Below are positions 11,645 through 22,116 of a stretch of 64,000 nucleotides of DNA, piece after piece. The position numbers and the translations under genes were made by a program. Source of the stretch: Theropithecus gelada (lineage: Eukaryota > Chordata > Mammalia > Primates > Cercopithecidae); assembly GCF_003255815.1 (NCBI RefSeq), contig NC_037689.1, forward strand, positions 18,763,253-18,827,252, in the 5' to 3' direction. A model generated the notes under the pieces. That model was not told the origin of the DNA. It did not search any database and worked only from the letters and a program-made list of their open reading frames with translations. Each line of letters starts with the position of its first letter. Positions within the stretch are counted from its first letter, which is position 1.

Positions 11645-12622
11645 AAGAGAACCCATAGAATGGGAGAAAATATTTGAAAAACATATATTGGATAAGGATC
11701 TGGAATCAAGAATGTATAAAGGATTCTTATAACTCAGTAATAAAAAGACAACCCAATTAAAAATGGAGAAAGGATTTGGATAGACATGTCTCCATAGAAG
11801 ATATACAAATGGTCAATAAGCACATGAAAAGATGCTCAGCATCATTAGCCATCAGATAAATGCAAGTCAAAGCCACCATGAGATACCACTTCATGCCCAC
11901 TAAGGTAGCTATAATAAAAAAGACAGATGAGAGTAAGTGCTGACAAGGCTGTGGAGAAATTGGAATTCTCATTCATTACTGGTTCCCACCAATAATACAA
12001 AATGGTATGATATAAAATAGTACAGCTGCTCCGGAAAACAGTTTGGTAGTTCCTCAAGATGTTAAACAGAGAGTTGCCATATGACCCAGAAATTCCACTC
12101 CTAGATATATACCCAAGAAAAATGAAAACATATGTCCACACAAAGCTTGTATGTAAAAGTTTATAGCAGCATTATTTATAATAGCCAAAAGATGGAAACA
12201 ACCCAAATGTCCATCAATTGACCAATGGATAAATTTAACACAGTATATCCACATAATGGCATATTATTTTGCCATAAAAAGGAATGCAGTACTGATGCAT
12301 GCTACAGCATGGATGAACTTTAAAAATATGCCTAGTGAAGAAAGCCAATCATGAAGGACCACATATCATATCATTCATTTATATGAAATGTTCAAAATAG
12401 GCAAACCTATAAAGAAGGTAGATTAGTGCTTGCCAGAGGCTGGGGGAAGAGGGAAATGGGGAAGTGACTACTAATGGGTAAGGAGTTTCCTTTTTGGAGC
12501 AATAAAAATGTTCCGGAATTAGATAGTGGTGATGCTTCTACAACTTTGTGAATATACTAAAAACCACTTAATCATAACTTTGAATAAATGAGTTGTGTGG
12601 TATTTAAATTACAGTTTTAAAA
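11645..12622 (+). mobile_element. L1 LINE, 3' end of ORF2 plus 3' UTR
   Basis: 5'-truncated L1M-class element. The segment about 11900-12310 is the well-known L1 ORF2 C-terminal region ('gagataccacttcatgcccac', 'aacccaaatgtccatcaattg'), and 12410-12620 is the 3' UTR. The frame is broken by stops, so no protein is made. Confidence 0.93.
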
Positions 12623-12639
12623 AAGGACATTTGGATGTC

Positions 12640-13352
12640 TCCTGGTTTCCACTGTTGCTGTTGGGAGTTATGCTGACATTCTGATTCATCTTTTATAGGT
12701 AATTTTCTCCACTCTTCCCCCTAGGCTGCTTTAGAACCTTCTCTGTTTTTTTCTTTGGTTCTACAATTTCACTCTTTGTGTCTCAATATGAATTTTTTTA
12801 TCCTATTTTAATTTGTTGAACTCCTTGGATCTGAGGATTCATGTCTTTCATTAATTTTGGAAACTTCTCAGCCATTATATCCCCTCAAATATTACCTTTC
12901 TTCTCTTTTTTTTTCTTCTAAGACTCCAAGCAAGCATTGATTAGACTATTTTATCCTCCATATCTATCAACTCTTCCTTTATATTTTCTCTCTCTCTCTT
13001 TTTTTTTTTTTTAGAAATGGGGTCTCATTTTGTCACCCAGGCTGGAGTGCAGTGGCATGATCATAGCTCACTACCGCCTTGACCTCCTAAGCTCAAGCAA
13101 TCCTCCCGCCTCAGCCTCTGGAGTAGCTGGACCTACTGCACACCACTATGCTGGCTGATTTTTAAATTTTTCGTAGAGATAGGGTATCCATATATTGCCC
13201 AGGCTGGTCTCAAACTGCTGGCTCCAGTGATCTTCCCTCCTCAGCCTCCCAAAGTGTTGGGATTACAGGCATGAGCCACTGCACCTTGCCTATATTTTCA
13301 TCTCTCTTTCTTTGCTGCATTCTGGGTGATGTCTTAGAACTTTACATTAAAA
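12640..13352. mobile_element. Old L1M fragment interrupted by Alu
   Basis: Flanks of the Alu at 12989-13290 read as one continuous unit resembling an old L1M region in antisense ('ttctcagccattatatccc', then after the Alu 'tttgctgcattctgggtgatgtctta'). Family and orientation are uncertain. Confidence 0.5.
12989..13290 (-). mobile_element. Alu SINE (AluJ-like)
   Basis: Inverted Alu flanked by the 9-bp duplication TATATTTTC (12980-12988 and 13291-13299). Confidence 0.94.
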
Positions 13353-13368
13353 TATTGAACTACTTTCT

Positions 13369-13679
13369 TGTTTTTTTGTTTTGTTTTGTTTTGTTTTTGA
13401 GATGGAGTCTCGCTCTGTCACCAGTCTGGAGTGCAGTGGCGCAATCTTGGCTCACTGTAATCTCCACCTCCTGAGTTCAAGCGATTTCCCTGCCTCAGCT
13501 TCCCGAGTAGCTGGGACTACACACACGCACCACCATGCCTGGCTAATTTTTTATGTTTTTAAGTAGAAACGGGGTTTCACCATGTTGGCCAGGATGGTCT
13601 TGATCTCCTGACCTTGTGATCCACCTGCCTCGACCTCCCAAAGTGCTGTGATTACAGGCATGAGCCACCGCGCCCGGCC
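13369..13679 (-). mobile_element. Alu SINE (AluS/Y-like)
   Basis: Inverted Alu with a perfect 16-bp duplication TATTGAACTACTTTCT (13353-13368 and 13680-13695). Confidence 0.98.
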
Positions 13680-13695
13680 TATTGAACTACTTTCT

Positions 13696-13910
13696 CCATC
13701 TCTCCACCTGGATGTCTAAAAACATCTCACATATAACACATCCAAGACTAAACTCCTTCCTACCCGAGCCTTCCCATCTTAATAAATGGTAGTTCTACTT
13801 CTCGAGTTACTCAAACCCAAAGCCTGGTGTTATCCTCACCTTCACTCTTTTCCTCACACTCTACATTCAATCTGTCAGCAAATTATGTCAGCTCTACCCT
13901 TAAAATACAT
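13696..13910 (+). mobile_element. L2 LINE, ORF2 3' part
   Basis: Resembles the L2 coding 3' region: 'acacatccaagactaaactcc', then 'tcaatctgtcagcaaattatgtcagctctaccc'. It continues at 14660 after an unassigned stretch. Confidence 0.75.
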
Positions 13911-14140
13911 CTTATATACAGAGGAGAAAATGCACCCATCTATTCCAGAAGCAAGGACATTGGCCAAAACATGAAATTAGGACCAAATTCCTTAGCAGAG
14001 CAGGAGGTAAGAGAAGTTTGTGTTTGTTATTAGACATTACTTTCTGTGTCCTGGACATGAGCCTTTGATCTGCAAAAGATATTCTTCCTGAGGGTGTATC
14101 TCCTAAGTAAACCAAACTATAGATCAGAAAGTCATTTAGG

Positions 14141-14450
14141 GGCCTGGTGCAGTGGCCTATGCCTGTAATCCCAGCACTCTGGGAAGCCGAGGCGGGCAGA
14201 TCTCTTGGGGTCAGGAGTTCAAGACAAGGCTGGCCAAAATGGTGAAACCCCGTCTCTACTAAAAATACAAAAATTAGCCGGGCATGTTGGCAGGTGCCTG
14301 TAATCCCAGCTACTCGGGAGGCTGAGGCAGGAAAATCACTTGAACCCAGGAGGTAGAGGTTGCAGTGAACCAAGATCATACCACTGCACTCTAGCCTGGG
14401 CAACACAGTGAGACTCTGTCTCAAAAAATAAATAAATAAATAAATAAATT
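14141..14450 (+). mobile_element. Alu SINE
   Basis: Full-length Alu with an AAAT tail. A degenerate target repeat (AAAGTCATTT and AAAGCTATTT) is visible. Confidence 0.95.
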
Positions 14451-14659
14451 TTTTTAAAAAGCTATTTCGGAAGCAGATAATTAGAACAAACAAATGCTTC
14501 CATCAAGCTAAAGAGGCCTAATAGACTGGGGTTCTCCACTCTAGGCCCTGTCTAAAGGTCTCAGGCCAATCATCCAGAATTAGTCATCCTCAGGCTCCCA
14601 TTCCAATATCTCATCCATTATGCCCCAGAAATTCTGTTTGAATCTGGCCTCTTGCCCCA

Positions 14660-15105
14660 ATCCTCACCCCTGTGCCCTGGTTGGAGCCTCATTGTCACGT
14701 CCAGGACTTGTGTAGTGGCCTTCTACTTGGTCTGCCTCCAATATTTCCCCAGCCACTTCATCTTCCAACCTCTCAACAGTCATTCTCCTAGAAAGACTTC
14801 TCATCCTACTTCTCTGTTGAAAAGCCATCTTTGGTTCCCCAGGCTTCAGCATCAAATCACAACACTTTGGCATGACATTCACACTCTACACACCCTATAC
14901 TCCAGCCACTGCAAACCTCTCTCCACTCCCTGTGTAATATTTGGTGTCCTCATAGGTGTGGTTTCTTCTGCCTGAGAAGTTCTTCTGTTCCCTTTCTTCT
15001 TGGCAATCATTTACTTGCCCTTCAAGAGCAAGCTCATATATTCCCCCTCTAGGAAGACTCTCTAGACTCCTCCAGACAGTGCTCCCCACTTTCATAGGAA
15101 CTAAC
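14660..15105 (+). mobile_element. L2 LINE, 3' part upstream of the GAPDH insertion
   Basis: Shows the L2 series 'ctgcctccaatatttccccagcc', 'actccagccactgcaaacctc' and 'gcaagctcatatattccccctc'. The unit resumes at 16410 after the GAPDH pseudogene, so the L2 is the older element. Confidence 0.8.
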
Positions 15106-15119
15106 ATATTACATTACCA
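15106..15119. repeat. Target-site duplication, left copy (GAPDH retrocopy)
   Basis: ATATTACATTACCA. An identical copy lies at 16396-16409. Confidence 0.95.
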
Positions 15120-16395
15120 GCTGTCTGCTCCTCCTACTCAGCAGACAGCTGCATATTCTCCTGCAGTGCCAGCCACATCCCTGAGACACCATGGTGAAAG
15201 TGAAGGCCAGAGTAAATGGGTTTGGCTGTATTGGGTGCCTGGTCACTAGAGCTGCTTTTAACTCTGGCATAGTGGATATTGTTGCCATTGATGACCCCTT
15301 CACTGACCTCAACTATATGGTCTACATGTTCTAGTATGATTCCACCCACAGCAAGTTCCACAGCACCATCAAGGCTGAGAATGGGAAGTTTGTCATCAAT
15401 AGAAATCCCATCACCATCTTCCCAGGAGCGAGATCCCACCAAAGTCAAATGGGGTGATGCTGGCGCTGATTATGTTGTGGAATCCACCAGTGTCTTCACT
15501 ACCATGGAGAAGGCTGGGGCTTACTTAGAGCGGGGAGACAAAAAAGTCACCATCTCTGCCCCTTCTGCTGACTTATGATGGGCAAGAACCCTGAAAAGTA
15601 TGGAAACAGCCCTGAGAAGGTCAGCAATGCTTCCTGCACCACTAACTGCTTCACCCCGCTGGCCGAGGTCATTCATGACAACTTTGGTATCATGGAAGGA
15701 CTCATGACCACCGTCCAAGCCATCACTGCCACTCAGAAGACCATGGATGGCCCCTTTGGGAAACTGTGGCATGACGGCCACGGGGCTCTTCAGAACGTCG
15801 TCCCTGCATCTACTGGCACTGTCGAGGCTGTGGGCAAGGTCAGCCCCTAGCTGAATGGGAAACTCACTGGCATGTCCTTCCCTGTCCCCAGCACCAATGT
15901 GTCAGTCATGGACCTGACATGTAGTCTGGAGAAACCTTCCAAATGTGATGACATCAAGAAGGTGGTGAAGCAGGCGTCGGAGGACCCCCTCAAGGGCATC
16001 CTGGGCTACACTGAGCACCATGTTGTCTCCTCTGACTTTAACAGGGATACTCACTCTTCTGCCTTTGCTGCTGGGGCTGGCATTGCCCTCGACGACCAGT
16101 TTGTCAAGCTCATTTCCTAGTATGACAATAAATTTGGCTGTAGCAACAGGGTGGTGGACCTCATGGTCCACATGGCCTCCAAGGAGTAAGACCCCTGGAC
16201 CACCAGCCCCAGCGAGAGCACGAGAGGAAGAGAGGCCCTCAGCTGCTGGGGAGTCCCTGCCGCACTCAGTCCTCACCACACTGAGAATCTCCCCTCCCCA
16301 GTGTTTCCACCCAGGCTCCCGGAAATGGAGGGGCCTAGGGAGCCCCACCTTGTCACATACCATCAACTAAGTCCCCTGTACTCAGGCCGAAAATA
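15120..16395 (+). pseudogene. GAPDH-like (pseudogene): Processed GAPDH pseudogene
   Basis: Intronless copy of glyceraldehyde-3-phosphate dehydrogenase mRNA, the glycolytic NAD-dependent enzyme. It starts in the 5' UTR close to the usual transcription start (GCTGTCTGCTCCTCCT), has a coding-equivalent region at 15191-16189 and a recognisable 3' UTR, and ends in a decayed A-rich tail. The start codon is kept and the N-terminal NGFG segment is legible, but the second residue differs (MVKVK for MGKVK). Lesions: Gln48 is now TAG (15332-15334), a +1 insertion lies near 15421, a small deletion near 15574 shifts the frame, GAG became TAG at 15848-15850, and a Trp codon became TAG at 16118-16120. The active-site Cys (SCTTNC, codon 15635-15637) remains, but the catalytic His is Gln (TVQAITATQ, codon 15716-15718). 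The poly(A) signal is degraded to CAACTAAG. It is a dead retrocopy inserted in an L2. Which numbered GAPDH pseudogene it corresponds to is unknown. Confidence 0.98.
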
Positions 16396-16580
16396 ATATT
16401 ACATTACCATTATTTGCTTGCATCTACTCCCCTATGACATGTGGAGCCCCTTGAGGGCCATGACCTTGCTTAGTCATCTTTGTATTTCCAGAGCCTAGCA
16501 CAGTGCTGGGCTGATAAAGGTGCTCAAAAAATTTTTGATGAGCCAATGAATGTATGAATAAATGAATGAATGAATGAATT
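16396..16580 (+). mobile_element. L2 LINE 3' terminus
   Basis: Includes the right copy of the GAPDH target duplication (16396-16409). It then runs 'cttgagggccatgacc', 'cctagcacagtgctggg', and the L2 terminal GAATGAATGAATGAAT. Confidence 0.88.
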
Positions 16581-16852
16581 TCTGACCATTGTGGTAGACT
16601 GCCAATTGGCATCCCCTAACAAGCCTTGGCGTCCCCTAACGAGCCTAACCCTCCAACCCCCGCATTCATGCCCTTGTGCAGTCCCACACTGACTCTGAGC
16701 TGGGAAGTGACACGTGTCATTTCAGATCACAAACCAGTGGGCAGGATCAATCATATGAACCTGCCTAGCTGCAAGATGGAGGGGAGCAGGGTGGCAGCAA
16801 GGCATGATGCAAGATCTCAAAGCCAGGACTGCTTAGATACGGACAAATTCTT

Positions 16853-17139
16853 TTTTTTTTTTTTTTTTTTGAGACAGACTCGCACGCTGTCACCCAGGCT
16901 GGATCTCAGCTCACTGCAACCTTGGCCTCCTGGGTTCAAATGATTCTCCTGCCTCAGTCTCCTAAGTAGGTGGAATTACAGGTGTGCGCCACCACACCCG
17001 GTTAATTTTTGTATATTTAGTAGAGACAGAGTTTCACCATGTTGGCCAGGCTAGTCTTGAACTCCTGACCACAGGTGATCGACCTGCCTTGGCCTCCCAA
17101 AGTGCTGGAATTACAGGCATGAGCCACTGCACCTGGCCT
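16853..17139 (-). mobile_element. Alu SINE
   Basis: Inverted Alu with a 17-bp duplication GATACGGACAAATTCTT / GATATGGACAAATTCTT (16836-16852 and 17140-17156), one mismatch. Confidence 0.97.
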
Positions 17140-17199
17140 GATATGGACAAATTCTTACTCTTTGTCTCCGCTATTCCTAAATGTGTACCTTTCTAAAAA

Positions 17200-17390
17200 T
17201 GATAAATATGTGTATAGAATATTCCTACATATTCTCACATATATGATCCTTGTAGGAATGCACTGAGAGAAATATCATTGTTGTTATTACATTTTATAGA
17301 TGAGAAAACTGCAACATGCAAAACCGAATCAGTTGGTTAATGAGGAGGTTGGGGTTCAAGCTTCAACACTAGACTGCTTCCCCAGCCATA
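17200..17390 (-). mobile_element. MIR SINE
   Basis: Inverted MIR core: 'attttatagatgagaaaactg', followed by 'gggttcaagc' and 'agactgcttcccc'. Confidence 0.75.
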
Positions 17391-17656
17391 GTAACCCTGG
17401 ACTTCTAAAAATCCAGGCATGTCATTGTAGAGGACTTCCCTAAGAGCAAACACTGGGAGCAGACTGAGCCTGGGTCAATTTTCAGAAACAGGCCTAGTCT
17501 CCTTCCCCATCCACACATTAGAAGTATTTAAGTAATTACAGAACCTAGAGAGACTGAGAGAGACTTTGGCCAGCTTGGGTCACGTGCCCATCCATATAAT
17601 GGGAAGATGGGGTCATGTTATTGGCAGCAGTATGGAAATAAAAGATTCATTCTAAA

Positions 17657-17816
17657 TTTGTTTTTTGTTTTTTGTTTTTGTTTTTCCTTTTTGTTGAAGA
17701 ACAGGGTCTCACTATGTTGCCCAGGCAAGCCTTGAACTCCTGGGTGTAAAGTATCCTCCCGCCCTTACCTCCCTCTGTTGGGATTACAGGGGTGAGTCAC
17801 TGTGCCCAGCCTGGAG
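17657..17816 (-). mobile_element. Alu monomer (FLAM-like)
   Basis: A single inverted monomer with a GTTTTTT-rich head. It is flanked by a perfect 13-bp duplication GATTCATTCTAAA (17644-17656 and 17817-17829), so it was inserted as a monomer. Confidence 0.9.
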
Positions 17817-17922
17817 GATTCATTCTAAAGGAAGAGGAGTGCTGTTACCAGAAGAAGATTGCCAGGCATGTGGTGTAGACGAAAGCCAGGGACACCCACA
17901 CTCTAAGTTTGGAATCAGTAGG

Positions 17923-18370
17923 TGTTAATATATCCCACCAAAATATATTAGGTTGGTGCAAAGGTGCAAAAGTAATTGTGGTATTTGCCACTGAAAGTAA
18001 TGGCAAAAACCACAATTAATTTTGCACCAACCTACTATGTTAGCACGCTAATCCCCAGTACCTCCGAATGTGACTGGTGTCCTTATAAGAGGGAGAAATT
18101 TGGACACAGGCATGCATATAGGGAGAACACCATGAGAAGGTGAAGGTAGAGATGGGGATGATGCTTCTGCAAGGTAAGGAACCCCCAAGACTGCCAGCAA
18201 ACCACCAGAAACTAGGGAAGAGGCATGGAACAGATTCCACTCATAGCCCTCAGGAGGAACCAACCCTGCTGACACCTCGAGCTTGACTCCCAGCCTCCAG
18301 AACCGAGATAATACACTTCTGATGGTGAAGCCAGACAGTGTGTGGTCCTTTGTTCCAGCAGACTAATACA
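17923..18370 (+). mobile_element. MLT1-type LTR (ERVL-MaLR)
   Basis: MLT1A-like solitary LTR: 'ctaatccccagtacctc', 'gactggtgtccttataagaggg', 'ccagcctccagaaccgagataata', ending near 'agcagactaatac'. It is split by a MADE1 element, and part of the usual 'gggtctttgcagatgt' segment is missing. No internal viral sequence adjoins it. Confidence 0.85.
17949..18035. mobile_element. MADE1 mariner MITE hairpin
   Basis: Near-palindromic element with terminal repeats TTAGGTTGGTGCAAA and TTTTGCACCAACCTA around a short loop (CTGAA). It sits at a TA target inside the MLT1 LTR. The left arm carries an extra GGTGCAAA unit (GGTGCAAAGGTGCAAAAG), so it is slightly longer than the usual 80 bp. MADE1 copies are the known source class of the primate mir-548 family. 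The right arm (caaaaaccacaattaa) resembles those mature sequences, but processing is not shown by sequence alone. Confidence 0.95.
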
Positions 18371-18604
18371 CTTGGCTGGACAAGTGGGATTCTGACAAAG
18401 GCTGCTGCCATCCCTGTCCATCACTAACCCATTTCTGCCTCTTCTCCTGTTTCCTTTGTCCCTCAGCTCCTACATCAATGCCCTTCCCCCAACCCACTCA
18501 TTTCTGTCCAATCTCCAGCCAGTAAGACCGCTGTTCCCAAGCCACTGCTGTGTGCATTTGGATCCCAGAATCCTACTCTCTCCATATGAAATAACAGGTC
18601 TCAG

Positions 18605-18947
18605 GGCCGGGTGCAGTGGCTCACACCTGTAATCCCAGCACTTTGGGAGGCTGAGGCGGGTGGATCACCTGAGGTCAGGAGTTCGAGACCAGCCTGACCA
18701 ACATGGTGAAATCCCGTGTCTACTAAAAATACAAAAATTAGTTGGGCGTGGTGGCACATGCCCATAGTCCCAGCTACTTGGAAGGCTGAGGCAGGAGAAT
18801 TGCTTGACCCCGGGAGGTGGAGGTTGCAGTGAGCCGAGATCACACCATTGCACTCTAGCCTGGGTAACAAGAGTGAAACTCCATCGAAAGAAAGAAAGAG
18901 AGAGAGACAGAGAGAGAGAGAAAGAAAGAGAAAAAGAAAGAAAGAAC
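18605..18947 (+). mobile_element. Alu SINE with GAAA/GA tail
   Basis: Full-length AluS-like element. The tail from about 18886 is a GAAA/GA purine repeat. Confidence 0.96.
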
Positions 18948-19120
18948 AAATGAACAGCCCTCCCCTAAGGAAGGGTGAGGGGTACGATTTGGCCTGCTGC
19001 TTGCCTGTGTGGGTTGTCTTCCGTGTCACTCACCTCTGGATAGGCTACAAGAATGAGTGGCCCACTAACTCCTGCCCTGTGTGGCTGGTGGGAGGTGAAG
19101 AGGGGGCATAAAAAGCCACG

Positions 19121-19342
19121 AAGTGTACCCTAGGCAACATGGTAAAACTCTGTCTATACAAAAAATGCAAAAATTACCTGGGTGTGGTGGTGCATGCCTA
19201 TAGTCCCAGCTACTGGGGGGCTGAAGTGGGAGGCTCACTTGAGTCCAGGAAGTCAAGGCAGCAGTGAGCTGTGATTGTGCCGCTGCACTGCAACCTGGGT
19301 GACAGAGCGAGACCCCACCTCAAAACACACACACACACAAAC
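19121..19342 (+). mobile_element. 5'-truncated Alu
   Basis: Begins inside the left monomer ('taggcaacatggtaaaac'), has a complete right monomer, and ends with a (CA)n tail. Confidence 0.92.
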
Positions 19343-19366
19343 CTGAGAAGTGAAAAGGGGCATCTC

Positions 19367-19685
19367 AGCCGGGTGCAGTGGCTCACCTTGTAATACCAAC
19401 ACTTTGGGAGGCTGAGGTGGGAGGATCACTTGAGCCCAGGAATTTGAGACCAGCCTGGGAAACATAGTGAGACCCCCATCTCTACAAAATATATTTTTTA
19501 AAAAATTAGCTGGGTGTGGTGGCACATACCTGTAATCCCAGCTGTTTGAGATGCTGAGGTCTATAGTCCCAGCTACCAGGGGGCTGAACTGGGGGGATCC
19601 CTTGAGCCCAGAAGGTGGAGGCTGCAGTAAGCCATAATTGGGCCACTGCACTCCAGCTTGGGTGACAGAGTGAGATCTTGTCACA
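19367..19685 (+). mobile_element. Alu SINE with internal rearrangement
   Basis: J-like Alu. After 'ccagctgtttgagatgctgagg' the right-monomer phrase 'tatagtcccagctacc' is repeated, indicating a short internal duplication. Confidence 0.92.
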
Positions 19686-19942
19686 AAAAAAAGAAAGAAA
19701 GAATAAAGAAAGAAAGAAAAAGAAAGAGAGAAAGAAAGAAAGAGAAAGAAAGAGAAAGAGAGAGAGAAAGGAAGAAAGGAAGAAGGAAGAAAGGAAGAAA
19801 GGAGGAAAGAAAATGAAAGAAAAGAAAGAAAGAAAAAAGAAACAAAGAAAGAAAGAAAGAAAAAGAAAGAAAAGAAAGAAAGAAAAAAGAAACAAAGAAA
19901 GAAAGAAAGAAAGGAAAGAAAGAAAAAGAGAGAGAGACAAGG
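19683..19942. repeat. (GAAA)n purine microsatellite
   Basis: About 260 bp of GAAA, GGAA and GA units. A higher-order unit of roughly 60 bp is duplicated (19820-19855 resembles 19875-19910). It derives from the tail of the preceding Alu. Confidence 0.95.
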
Positions 19943-19943
19943 G

Positions 19944-20243
19944 AGCCAGGCACAGTGGCTCATGCCTGTAATCCCAGCACTTTGGGAGGCTAAGGCACGT
20001 GGATCACTTGGAGGTCAGGAGTTCAAGACCATCCTGGCCAACATGGTGAAGTCCTGTGTCTACTAAAAATATAAAAATTAGCCAGTCGTGATGGTGCATG
20101 CCTGTAGTCCCATCTACTCAGGAGGCTGACACATGAGAATAGCTTGAACCCGAGAGGTGGAGGTTGCAGTGAGCCGAGATCGCACCACTGCACTCCAGCC
20201 TGGGTGACAGTGAGACCTCGTCCAAAAAAAAAAAAAAAAAAAA
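19944..20243 (+). mobile_element. Alu SINE
   Basis: Full-length Alu at the right end of the purine tract, with an A tail of about 20. Confidence 0.95.
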
Positions 20244-21652
20244 GTGACGACGACCCGCTGGAGGCTCGCTCTGCACATTCAGTGAGATGCTATATGCTTC
20301 AGGTGAGCCGCGGGTACCTGGGAGTGATGCTCATTAGCATGTTCAGAGAGCTTGCTGACTGGAAATGGCAGCTAGTTGCTGCAAGAGATTGCTTCACGCT
20401 TTCAACCTGCACCTAACTGAGTGTTTTGAGGCTCTGCTTGTTCCTCTGAAAGGTGTCCTTTGTTTACTGAAGTCTATCCTGCTGTGTAGTTCAGCTGTAG
20501 TTCAGCTCTAGTTCAGCTGTGCTAGCTCCGTGTGTGGCATGGCAATCGATGGGATGGTGACAGAAGCCCCCAGGGGAAGGGATGAGGTAGCTGGGTCCCC
20601 AGAATGGGAAGCTATCCCTGCGGGAGATGTTTCTCGTATTTTTTGAACCCCAGGGGGTAGTGGCATCGGGTTAGGGCAGGGGAGCTGCTGTCTTCAGGGG
20701 GCCACAGCAGGACTGCAGTTTCTGAAAGCACCAGCACCATCTTTGATGCCTCCCAAGTCCCTTTGGCTGTGATGGTAAATAGAATGTACCCTGGGCTTAC
20801 AGGAGAGAACACACCATTTTCCTTTTTTAGGAGGCCCTGGGGGGATCCAGAGGAACCTGTAACCCTTCTGGCCTTGGTGGGCTACCTTGTGGGGGGTAAG
20901 CACTGACTTAAAACAATTATTTTTATATTCCAGAAGTAAGACAAAATACACTCTCAGGCTGGTCATTGGAGAAAAATGTAAAAATACAGATAAATGTATG
21001 CACATGAAAACAAAAAGACAAAAGAAAAAATAATTTGTTAAAACACATAATGTTTGGGAGCATACCTTTCCATCTGTTTTCTTCATAGTCACAGGTCAAT
21101 ATGCAGCAGAGTCACATCATCTGACCCTTTAAAATATGTCATTTGCACTGTATACACTTTGCAGAGCAAGAGAAAACAGTTGAAATAATAGGGGTGATTT
21201 TGCCCACCAGTTCACTCAAGGAATGAACATGAGATGGAAGCCACAGATCTTCTATTTCCTCCGTTGCTTTCAATTCAAATGTCTCTCTCCAATCTTGCCG
21301 AGTGATACTAGTGTCTAGGGTACATACTTCTCACACAGTATGGCCCCTACATGTGAGCAAATTACTGCATCTGGGACTCACTCTGAGAAACAGTGACCTT
21401 GCTGTGTAGAATTTAGTGTTGAGTCTCTGCTATGTCGCTGTCCTGTGTATTTTCAAAGGCAGTTTTGACTATTGGTGATTTCAATCTCTGATCGCCTGTC
21501 TTTAGAAGGCACCCCCTCCAGAGGGTGCAGTTTCACTGCACATCGGTTTATGACACTCAGGATGTTTTCAGTGTTCCAGTAGGAACTAAGATGCTGAGGT
21601 GAGCATCCTTTTTCATAACATACTGGCTTCTCTTGTCGAGTCATTCTCTCTT
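20244..21652. other. Unassigned non-coding stretch
   Basis: The longest low-repeat interval of this part. It holds a small tandem of TAGTTCAGCT units (about 20486-20519) and weak LINE-like AT-rich sequence around 20900-21100. No frame is convincing. Confidence 0.5.
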
Positions 21653-21788
21653 CTTTTCTTTTCTTTTCTTTTTTAGAGACGAGGTCTCGCTATATTGCCC
21701 AGGCTGATCTCAAACTGGGCTCAAGTGATCTGCTCACATCGGCCTCCCAAAGTGCTGGAATTACAGGCGTGAGCCACTGTGCCCGGCT
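21653..21788 (-). mobile_element. Alu left monomer, inverted
   Basis: TTTTC-rich head, then one monomer ending 'gagccactgtgcccggct'. Confidence 0.88.
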
Positions 21789-22116
21789 GATTCCTTTCTT
21801 TAGACTACATTTCTAGACATAGAATTGTGCCAATTTCCCCTCCAGAATGATGGGATCGGCACACATTCTTGCCAAGAGTGTAGGATCATGCCTGTTTTCC
21901 TATTCCTTGCCAACACTGAATATATCATTCAGAAAAAATCAGGGTGTGTGTGTGTTTTAATATGCGACCCATATACTTGGCACATAATTCAAGCGATATA
22001 AAAGCCTTTATGGTTAAAAGTAACCTTATCATCTCTTCTCCCCTAGTTTCTCTTAGTTTTCTTCCTGAGAGGCAACCTCTGTTAAAACTTTCTTGAGTCC
22101 CCTTCCAGAAAAACCC
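21789..22116. other. LINE-like remnant
   Basis: Phrases such as 'ccaatttcccctccagaatg' and 'ccttgccaacactgaat' resemble L1M-class 3' sequence. The family is not assigned. Confidence 0.35.

Noticed and set aside
15191..16189. A functional GAPDH paralogue
   Set aside because: Stops at 15332, 15848 and 16118, frameshifts near 15421 and 15574, and a lost catalytic His rule out an enzyme.
19253..19963. 236-residue minus-strand open frame and other Ser/Phe or Lys/Glu-rich frames nearby
   Set aside because: Produced by the GAAA tract and flanking Alus read in several frames.
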